In this document: piece by piece, positions 41,412-47,459 of the stretch
Layout: the number at the start of each line of letters is the position of its first letter
How positions within the stretch are numbered: the stretch's first letter is position 1
Assembly: GCA_017620155.1 (NCBI GenBank)
Contig: JAFZQY010000063.1
Location: 1 to 47,459 of the forward strand
Reading direction: 5' to 3'
From: Lachnospiraceae bacterium
GTDB taxonomy: Bacteria; Bacillota; Clostridia; Lachnospirales; Lachnospiraceae
Length of the DNA: 47,459 bases
Notes under the pieces: generated by a model
Told to the model about the DNA's origin: nothing
What the model saw: only the letters and a program-made list of their open reading frames with translations
The model's database searches: none
Program-made: the position numbers and the translations under genes

Positions 41412-42393
41412 ATTCACATTGAGCATGATATGCATACTATGTCTTACAGGATGCGGCTTAAATCTTGGCCGGATCGGACAAACAGAATCTTTTGAAGACT
41501 CCATTGAAACTGATCTGTCAGAGGAGGAAATGTATGAAGCCCTCCTGGAAGAACAGGACATTGATAAGGAATCAACCGATGATAATATGATGGAGAGAGT
41601 TGAAGAAATAATTGATGAGAGAAGAGAGAATAATGACTACGACTCTCAGGCTCAGGTGGAAGAAACGGATGACAGCTGGCCGTCATATATTAATCCTTGT
41701 TTCAGAGAACCATTGGAGAACACATTGGAAGCCTATGGGTTTGATATGAGAATATTTTCGAGCGAAGAGGAAATAGTAGCAGCATTCGGTCCTCCCTACA
41801 CAAAGGAAAGTGGAGTCTTAATATATGATTTTGATGAGTATAATCCTGTGACGGGAAGGGATTTTGAAAAGGAAAACTTTTATACCAGAGTAAGGCTGAC
41901 TGGTAGTAGTTTTCTACCAATGATATGTGCCAGTGCATTCAGTGAAGATGACGGGTGGTATGGAGGTAGTATAGATCCTGTTTATATTAGAGAGTATATG
42001 GAAGCTCAAGGAAGTATATGCTCATCGTCATTCATGGGCTATATACTTAACGAAGATGGTAGTTATTCATATAATTATTCGCTGATGAAGACATATGAAG
42101 ACTATGTTGAACAGATTGGGTCTCCCGGAACAGTTCGTCAGGTACCCAACAAATACTTTATAGATATTTCTTGGTTGCTGCCGGAAGACGAAGACTATTA
42201 TGAAACAGTTATTACGAAAACATTCGATCTTTCTACGGGTGAAATGTATTCTGATCATATAAGCTTAGATTCTGGGCGCGAGCGATCCTACGAAGAACTG
42301 ATGAATGCTCGGATTTATAAGAATAATGGATTAGTATTTGAGGACGATGACTGGTCTTACAATCATGAGAGGAATTCTTTAGAAATCGAATGA
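41395..42393 (+). CDS. Acidic lipoprotein of unknown function
   Basis: 332 residues starting at GTG behind GAGGAGCAGG; the upstream in-frame ATG lies inside the preceding ORF and would hide the signal peptide. Lipobox CLTGC with Cys20. Then a very acidic helical segment (~32-90, SEEEMYEALLEEQDIDKEST) and a Tyr/Asp-rich domain (~100-330) with no recognised family. Codon use is visibly more A/T-rich than in the mannan genes, consistent with recent acquisition. It is probably exported and surface-anchored. A strong terminator follows. Confidence 0.77.
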   Translation: MKRIVRFTLSMICILCLTGCGLNLGRIGQTESFEDSIETDLSEEEMYEALLEEQDIDKESTDDNMMERVEEIIDERRENNDYDSQAQVEETDDSWPSYINPCFREPLENTLEAYGFDMRIFSSEEEIVAAFGPPYTKESGVLIYDFDEYNPVTGRDFEKENFYTRVRLTGSSFLPMICASAFSEDDGWYGGSIDPVYIREYMEAQGSICSSSFMGYILNEDGSYSYNYSLMKTYEDYVEQIGSPGTVRQVPNKYFIDISWLLPEDEDYYETVITKTFDLSTGEMYSDHISLDSGRERSYEELMNARIYKNNGLVFEDDDWSYNHERNSLEIE

Positions 42394-42468
42394 TCATTCA
42401 TGCTTTTGAACTATATAAAACCTGCGGATTGCTCCCAATGTCATTAAGTTAATGTTGGCAATTATTTA

Positions 42469-42504
42469 GACTCTTATATCAGCAATGATATAGGGGTCTT
42501 TTTT
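42469..42504 (+). terminator. Rho-independent terminator after the orphan lipoprotein
   Basis: A 13-bp stem (42469-42481 / 42486-42498, two G-U pairs) closed by a GCAA (GNRA) tetraloop is followed by six T. Canonical layout. Confidence 0.9.
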
Positions 42505-42515
42505 CTGGGAAATAT

Positions 42516-42636
42516 AGTGGCTACAAGGATGAAATGAGTGGCTACTTTTGATATGGATTTCTTTTTAGATGCTGGTTTTAGTGGATCAGGAATATATGCT
42601 ATATAACTACTGGAAGGTGACAGAAATATAACTACT
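42516..42636. repeat. Short direct repeats resembling an IS21-type transposon end
   Basis: AGTGGCTAC occurs at 42516 and 42537 (21 bp apart), and the related AGTGGATCA at 42580 (43 bp on, about two periods). ATATAACTACT occurs exactly at 42601 and 42626. Arrays of ~20-bp terminal repeats are typical of IS21-family ends, and the wording GTGGCTACTTTTGAT is of that kind from memory. No transposase frame is present, so this would be a solo end or remnant. The rest of the 446-bp gap up to the guanylyltransferase gene holds only the terminator before it and the promoter after it; nothing else was recognised. Confidence 0.42.
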
Positions 42637-42771
42637 ATAGATAGAAGAGAACACCTGAGTCAGAGAAAACGCTATAAACTAAGGCAGTAAGCCGAGAAGT
42701 ATAGCCATCAGAGAAGGAATAGGGATGATGTTAGAAGTCAGCCAAGCCCTGCACAGCTGCGCCCCACTCTG

Positions 42772-42800
42772 TTGTATTTATCCCCTATTTTTAGTAAAAT
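42772..42800 (+). promoter_or_regulatory. Predicted promoter of the guanylyltransferase operon
   Basis: TTGTAT (42772-42777), 17-bp spacer, TAAAAT (42795-42800). The start codon follows 40 bp later behind GGGGG. A GTATAC-centred near-palindrome (TACGTGTATACGCA) lies in the leader. Consensus match only. Confidence 0.55.
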
Positions 42801-42839
42801 AAAGTATCTACGTGTATACGCATAAGATGGGGGTTTTTC

Positions 42840-44171
42840 ATGAATATAGTTCTGTTATCCGGCGGCTCCGGAAAGCGTCTGTGGCCGCTCTCAAACGACA
42901 TAAGATCCAAACAGTTCATCAAGATATTCCGCACATACGACGGCAGCTATGAGTCCATGGTCCAGCGGATGTACCGTATGCTTCGGGAAGTCGATCCTGA
43001 CGCGGTGATCACTATCGCCACATCCAAATCCCAGGTTTCATCCATACACAACCAGATAGGCCCCGAAGTGGGCATATCCGTGGAGCCGTGTAGGCGTGAC
43101 ACTTTTCCCGCCATCGCATTAGCGACTTCGTACCTTAAGCATGTTCAGGGCGTGGGAGAAGATGAGCCTGTCATCGTATGCCCGATAGATCCCTATGTCG
43201 ATCCCGATTATTTCAAGACTCTTTCCAGGCTCAGCGATCATGTGGCTTCCACGGTTGCGCATCTGTCCCTGATGGGGATCGAACCCACATACCCCAGCGA
43301 AAAATACGGATATGTGATCCCGGTAGACCGCGGCGAGTTCAGCGCAGTCAAGGAATTCAAGGAAAAACCCGATAAAGAGACCGCAGCCGAGTATATCAGC
43401 CAGGGCGCTCTGTGGAACGCCGGCGTCTTCGGATTCAAGCTTAAGTACCTGCTCGAGAAGACAGAGGAGATCCTCGGTACTTCGGATTATAAGACTCTGT
43501 TCGATACATACGATACTCTGACCAAGATCAGCTTCGACTATGCCGTCGGTGAAAAGGAAAACTCCATAGACGTTCTCAGGTTTGCCGGCCAATGGAAGGA
43601 CCTGGGTACCTGGAATACTCTGACCGAAGCGATGGATGAACCCATCATAGGACAGGGCATCATCAATGACACCTGCGAAGGCGTGAATATCCTGAACGAG
43701 CTCGACATGCCGATCATCGCGATGGGCTTAAAAGATGTCGTGGTCGCCGCCAGTCCGGAGGGCATCCTCGTATCCGATAAGGAACAGTCCAGTTATATCA
43801 AACCCTATGTAGATTCTCTGGGCGGAAATGTCAGATATGCCGAGAAATCCTGGGGCGAGTTCAGAGTGATCGATGTCGAAGACGACTCCCTGACCATCCG
43901 CGTGACCTTAAATCCCGGCCACGAGATGAATTATCACAGCCACGAACACAGGGATGAGATCTGGACGGTCTTAAGCGGAGAGGGCGTATCGGTCGTGGAC
44001 GGAGAGAAGAGGAAGGTCGGCCCCGGAGATGTGATACAGATCTCTGCCGGTGCGAAGCATATGATCCACGCATTCACTGCACTTCGCATCATGGAAGTCC
44101 AGCTCGGCAAAGAGATCCGGGTATCGGATAAGACCAAGTATGATAAACCTTTTGACAGTTTTGAAATGTGA
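42840..44171 (+). CDS. manC: Mannose-1-phosphate guanylyltransferase with C-terminal cupin (type II ManC)
   Basis: Makes GDP-mannose from mannose-1-phosphate and GTP. 443 residues: nucleotidyltransferase domain (~1-270) with the signature LLSGGSGKRLWPLSNDIRSK, EPCRRDTFPAIALAT, PIDPYVDPDYF, EFKEKPDKETAAEYI and NAGVFGFK, then a short left-handed helix region and a cupin (~335-430) with GEFRVIDVEDDSLTIRVTLN, then PGHEMNYHSHEHRDEIWTVL. The cupin resembles the phosphomannose-isomerase half of bifunctional ManC/XanB enzymes, though isomerase activity is not certain. It may tap the mannose-1-phosphate pool produced by the GH130 enzymes. First gene of an operon. Confidence 0.87.
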   Translation: MNIVLLSGGSGKRLWPLSNDIRSKQFIKIFRTYDGSYESMVQRMYRMLREVDPDAVITIATSKSQVSSIHNQIGPEVGISVEPCRRDTFPAIALATSYLKHVQGVGEDEPVIVCPIDPYVDPDYFKTLSRLSDHVASTVAHLSLMGIEPTYPSEKYGYVIPVDRGEFSAVKEFKEKPDKETAAEYISQGALWNAGVFGFKLKYLLEKTEEILGTSDYKTLFDTYDTLTKISFDYAVGEKENSIDVLRFAGQWKDLGTWNTLTEAMDEPIIGQGIINDTCEGVNILNELDMPIIAMGLKDVVVAASPEGILVSDKEQSSYIKPYVDSLGGNVRYAEKSWGEFRVIDVEDDSLTIRVTLNPGHEMNYHSHEHRDEIWTVLSGEGVSVVDGEKRKVGPGDVIQISAGAKHMIHAFTALRIMEVQLGKEIRVSDKTKYDKPFDSFEM

Positions 44172-44182
44172 GGGTATAGCAT

Positions 44183-45511
44183 ATGAAGCTTAATTACAAA
44201 AGAACGTTTTTCATAGGATTGGCATTCCTGTCGATCTGTGCATTCTGGCAGATGTATGACAACATCATACCGCTCATGCTGCAGCAGACGTTTCACCTAA
44301 ACGAGACGATCACGGGTGCGATCATGGCGCTCGACAATGTCCTGGCAGTATTCCTTCTGCCTATCCTGGGTACGATCTCGGATAAAGTGGATACCCCCAT
44401 GGGAAAAAGGACTCCGTTCATCATCGTCGGAACGCTTTTTGCCTGTGTTTTCCTGTATCTGGTTGGCCTGGCAAATAAGCATGCATCATTGGCGATGTTC
44501 ATCATTATGCTCTTCCTGCTCCTGATCGCGATGGGACTGTACAGATCTCCCGCGGTAGCACTGATGCCCGATCTTACTCCCAAGCCTCTCAGAAGCCAGG
44601 GTAATGCGGTCATCAACCTGATGGGAGCTATCGGCGGCGTATACACTCTGATCCTGATCTCGCTTCTGTCCAAGGACGATAATGACTATCTGCCCATACT
44701 TCTGGGGGTCATCGCCATCATGCTGGTGGCTGTTCTGGTCCTGATTTTCACGATCCGTGAGAAAAAGATCGCTCCGATAGTCGCTAAGGAAAACGAAGAG
44801 TGGGAAGCCCTTCAGGCCAAGGAAGCCGCAGAATCCGAGGATGAAGTATTAAAATCCGCTGTAGAGACCGCCGAAGCAACCGAATCCGGCGGCGAGCTTC
44901 CCAAGGATGTCAAGAAGAGCCTTCTGTTCATCCTGATCTCCATCGCGCTGTGGTTTACCGCGTATAATGCCGTAACTACCGCGTGGTCAAGATACGCGAC
45001 CACCGTATGGAACATGAAGAACGGCGGATACGCCAACTGTCTGATGGTAGGTACAGTAGCAGCATGCTTAAGCTACATCCCCATCGGTATCCTGGCAGCG
45101 AAGATCGGCCGTAAGAAGTCCATACTGATAGGCCTGATCATGCTGATCATCTCATATGCGGCCGTTGGCATGTATTCAAGCTTTTCCGGTTCGATCAATG
45201 TCTTCTTCGTGCTCGTAGGAGTAGGCTGGGCAGCAGTCAATGTAAACTCCCTGCCCATGGTAGTTGAGATGTGTAAGGAATCCGATGTCGGAAAGTACAC
45301 GGGTCTTTACTATACATTCTCCATGTCGGCACAGATAGTGACGCCGATCCTTTCGGGAGCGCTCCTTCAGTATGTGTCATATAAGACACTTTTCCCGTAT
45401 TCGGTATTCTTCATGGTCCTGGCATTCGGAACCATGATGATGGTCAAGCACGGCGACAACAAGCCGCAGAAAAAAGCAAGCAAGTTGGAATATCTTGATG
45501 TAGATGACTGA
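44183..45511 (+). CDS. MFS transporter (sugar/SLC45-GPH-like)
   Basis: 442-residue carrier with about twelve spans. The loop after span 2 (GTISDKVDTPMGKRTPFIIV) is the R/K-rich MFS A-motif region as worded in SLC45/GPH-type sugar porters. The central cytoplasmic loop is long and acidic (~200-250, EEWEALQAKEAAESEDEVLK). Substrate is unknown; sugar or sugar-phosphate import is the family expectation, and glycerol-3-phosphate or a glycerol-linked compound is conceivable given the oxidoreductases behind it. GAGGGT at the stop of the previous gene serves as its binding site. Confidence 0.86.
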   Translation: MKLNYKRTFFIGLAFLSICAFWQMYDNIIPLMLQQTFHLNETITGAIMALDNVLAVFLLPILGTISDKVDTPMGKRTPFIIVGTLFACVFLYLVGLANKHASLAMFIIMLFLLLIAMGLYRSPAVALMPDLTPKPLRSQGNAVINLMGAIGGVYTLILISLLSKDDNDYLPILLGVIAIMLVAVLVLIFTIREKKIAPIVAKENEEWEALQAKEAAESEDEVLKSAVETAEATESGGELPKDVKKSLLFILISIALWFTAYNAVTTAWSRYATTVWNMKNGGYANCLMVGTVAACLSYIPIGILAAKIGRKKSILIGLIMLIISYAAVGMYSSFSGSINVFFVLVGVGWAAVNVNSLPMVVEMCKESDVGKYTGLYYTFSMSAQIVTPILSGALLQYVSYKTLFPYSVFFMVLAFGTMMMVKHGDNKPQKKASKLEYLDVDD

Positions 45512-45530
45512 TCTGACAGAGGATTACAGG

Positions 45531-47036
45531 ATGATTAATAAGCAGATAGTTATAATAGGCGCCGGCGTGACCGGAGCGGCTGTAGCCAGGGAACTCTCCC
45601 GCAGGCAGTTGGATGTGATGGTCCTTGAGCGCGCGTCCGATGTATGCGAAGGTACATCCAAGGCTAACAGCGGCATCGTGCATTCCGGATATGACGCTAA
45701 GCCCGGCACATTAAAAGCAAAACTGAATGTCGAGGGCAGCCGCATGATGCCGGATCTTTCGCGGGACCTTGATTTTCACTTTAAGAACAACGGATCTCTG
45801 GTGCTCTGCTTCGATGAAGCGGACAGAGGAGCGCTCGAAGATCTGCTCTCTCGCGCTCAGACCAACGGCGTGGAGGGCGTGAAGATCCTTGAAGCGGACG
45901 AGCTCCGTAAGTTCGAGCCGAATATCTCCGATGAGGTGGTGGCAGCGCTGTATGCTCCGACTGGCGGCATAGTCGATCCGTTCATGCTGACTGTCGCTCT
46001 GGCCGAGAACGCAGCGGTAAACGGCGTTCAGTTTTCATTGGACACGGAGGTGGTCAGCGTCTCCAAGGATGAGAAAGGCTATCTCATCGAAGCCGTAAGA
46101 CATCCCTCGATCACCAATAAACTTAAAGGTGATGAGAAACTTCAGATACATGCCGACATCGTGATCAATGCTGCGGGCGTATATGCTGACACCTTCCACA
46201 ACATGGTCTCAGCCGACAAGATCCACATCACCCCCAGAAAAGGCGAGTACTGCCTGCTTGATAAGAAGGTGGGCGGATATGTTTCGGCTACTCTTTTCCA
46301 GCTGCCTACGGCAAAAGGCAAAGGCGTGCTCGTAACTCCGACCGTACACGGTAATCTCCTCATAGGTCCTACGGCCGAGGATACGGATGACCATGAATCA
46401 AGCGATACCAGCGCAGCAGGTCTGGCCAAGGTGGTCGAAGTTGGATCCCGCAGCGTGAAGGCACTTCCCTCCAGAGGAAATATCATCACATCTTTCGCAG
46501 GCTTAAGAGCACACGAAGACGGCGGGGACTTCATTATAGGCGAGGTAAAAGATGCTCCCGGATTCATAGATGTGGCGGGCATAGAATCGCCCGGATTATC
46601 CGCAGCCCCCGCTATCGGGGTCTATGTGGCCGAGACAGTCGACCGGATATGTCCTTCAGAGAAAAAGCCCGATTTCATCGCCACCAGAGAGGGTATCACC
46701 TCCATGACGCTTTCCGATATAGAAACCAGACAGCGCAAGATAAGCGAAAATCCCCTCTATGCAAAAGTAATATGCAGGTGCGAGCTCGTGACCGAGGGAG
46801 AGATAGTAGATGCGATAAAAAGGCCTCTCGGAGCTACGACTCTGGACGGGATAAAGAGAAGAGTCCGCGCCGGAATGGGCAGATGCCAGGCGGGGTTCTG
46901 TACTCCCAAGCAGGTTCAGATCCTGGCCCGCGAACTCGGAGTGGACATATCCGAGATCACGAAGAAGGGGTGCGGATCGGGACTCCTGACCGGCTTCCCG
47001 AAAGAAGAGACAAAAGGAGGTGAAGCTCATGAATAA
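45531..47036 (+). CDS. FAD-dependent glycerol-3-phosphate dehydrogenase-like oxidoreductase (GlpA type) with BFD-like [2Fe-2S] domain
   Basis: 501 residues. N-terminal FAD-binding motif IVIIGAGVTGAAVARELSRR and the DAO-family segment EGTSKANSGIVHSGYDAKPG, then NAAGVYADTFHNM, GEYCLLDKKVGGYVSATLFQ and IDVAGIESPGLSAAPAIGVY. The C-terminal ~95 residues hold CRCELVTEGEIVDAIKRP and GMGRCQAGFCTP, a BFD-like [2Fe-2S] site with C-x-C...C-x4-C. This is the layout of anaerobic GlpA-like dehydrogenases. The start at ATG behind AGAGGA is preferred to an ATG 27 bases earlier within the MFS gene. It overlaps the next oxidoreductase gene by 8 bp. Confidence 0.86.
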   Translation: MINKQIVIIGAGVTGAAVARELSRRQLDVMVLERASDVCEGTSKANSGIVHSGYDAKPGTLKAKLNVEGSRMMPDLSRDLDFHFKNNGSLVLCFDEADRGALEDLLSRAQTNGVEGVKILEADELRKFEPNISDEVVAALYAPTGGIVDPFMLTVALAENAAVNGVQFSLDTEVVSVSKDEKGYLIEAVRHPSITNKLKGDEKLQIHADIVINAAGVYADTFHNMVSADKIHITPRKGEYCLLDKKVGGYVSATLFQLPTAKGKGVLVTPTVHGNLLIGPTAEDTDDHESSDTSAAGLAKVVEVGSRSVKALPSRGNIITSFAGLRAHEDGGDFIIGEVKDAPGFIDVAGIESPGLSAAPAIGVYVAETVDRICPSEKKPDFIATREGITSMTLSDIETRQRKISENPLYAKVICRCELVTEGEIVDAIKRPLGATTLDGIKRRVRAGMGRCQAGFCTPKQVQILARELGVDISEITKKGCGSGLLTGFPKEETKGGEAHE

Positions 47037-47459
47037 ACATGTGAAGATCCTCATAATAGGCGGAGGTCCCGCAGGACTGGCCGCTGCCGTATCTGCGCAT
47101 AAGGCAGGTGTGGAAGACATCCTAATCATTGAGAGGGATGTAAGACTGGGCGGGATCCTTAACCAGTGCATCCATAACGGATTCGGCCTCCACACTTTCA
47201 AGGAGGAACTGACCGGTCCCGAATATGCCGACAGATATATAAGGCAGGTCGAAGAGCTGAAGATTCCTTACAGGCTGGCAACCATAGTTACGGACCTTAA
47301 TCTTTCTGAAGACGGAAAGACCAAGCTTGTGACCACTATGGATGAAACAGGCGGACTTACGATATACGATGCCGACGCCGTAGTCCTCGCCATGGGATGC
47401 AGGGAAAGAGCAAGAGGAGCCTTAAATATCCCCGGAGAAAGACCGGCGGGCATATATAC
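47029..47459 (+). CDS. FAD/NAD(P)-dependent oxidoreductase, N-terminal part (3' end outside window)
   Basis: The frame opens at ATG behind a perfect AAAGGAGGTGA and stays open for 143 codons to the window end. N-terminal dinucleotide-binding motif VKILIIGGGPAGLAAAVSAH, the acidic ribose-binding end of strand 2 (IIERD), then RLGGILNQCIHNGFGLHTFK with its conserved Cys, and VVLAMGCRERARGALNIPG, the usual FAD-protein ATG-like motif. This wording fits the partner flavoprotein that accompanies GlpA-like dehydrogenases in Firmicutes, usually followed by a DUF1667 protein just beyond the window. Confidence 0.9.
   Translation, partial: MNKHVKILIIGGGPAGLAAAVSAHKAGVEDILIIERDVRLGGILNQCIHNGFGLHTFKEELTGPEYADRYIRQVEELKIPYRLATIVTDLNLSEDGKTKLVTTMDETGGLTIYDADAVVLAMGCRERARGALNIPGERPAGIY

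Overview
The window looks like part of the chromosome of a motile, anaerobic, gut- or rumen-type member of the Clostridia, most probably Lachnospiraceae or a close relative. The pointers are strong AGGAGG-type ribosome binding sites, moderate GC, lipoproteins with Gram-positive-style lipoboxes, an ECF-type vitamin transporter with type III pantothenate kinase, a VanW/YoaR-type cell-wall protein, flagellin with FliS, and a GH130-based mannan system of the kind known from Roseburia and Ruminococcus. No tRNA, rRNA, CRISPR array or intact transposase was seen. All family names come from reading the sequence; no database search was run.

Layout. 1-6.3 kb: 3' end of a class II fructose-bisphosphate aldolase, an acetyltransferase, an alanine/glycine:cation symporter, a cyclophilin, and a translationally coupled pair made of a beta-helix lipoprotein and a C39-like cysteine peptidase. 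6.3-11.1 kb: a flagellar filament block with a very large FliK/DUF6240-like protein, flagellin and FliS. 11.1-17.7 kb: galactokinase, a 0.2 kb near-palindrome between divergent genes, endonuclease III, a hybrid histidine kinase, and an ECF S-component coupled to CoaX. 17.7-28.2 kb: mixed genes including a 36-residue membrane peptide, a VanW protein, a HypE/PurM-like protein with an Lrp regulator and an aminotransferase, a TerB-AAA+ ATPase, DeoC, and a DUF202-like/MutS-like pair.

28.4-40.0 kb is the metabolic core, a beta-mannan oligosaccharide locus. It holds a LacI regulator, a solute-binding lipoprotein, two permeases, cellobiose 2-epimerase, GH130_1 mannosylglucose phosphorylase, GH130_2 mannooligosaccharide phosphorylase, a CE17-like SGNH acetylesterase, a LUD-domain protein, a NUDIX hydrolase and mannose-6-phosphate isomerase. 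The inferred route is: import acetylated beta-1,4-mannooligosaccharides, deacetylate them, phosphorolyse them to mannose-1-phosphate, convert the last mannobiose to mannosyl-glucose and phosphorolyse that. Mannose-6-phosphate then enters glycolysis. No endo-mannanase, alpha-galactosidase, beta-glucosidase or phosphomannomutase lies in the window. A mannose-1-phosphate guanylyltransferase 2.8 kb downstream could also draw mannose-1-phosphate into GDP-mannose.

40.0-42.8 kb is an accessory, visibly AT-richer stretch. It holds an HTH-Uma2 nuclease-fold fusion with an operator-like palindrome on its own promoter, a small membrane ORF that seems to start at CTG, an orphan lipoprotein, and repeats resembling an IS21-type end. 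42.8-47.5 kb is an operon of mannose-1-phosphate guanylyltransferase, an MFS carrier and two FAD oxidoreductases of the glycerol-3-phosphate dehydrogenase (GlpA-like) type; the last gene runs off the window.
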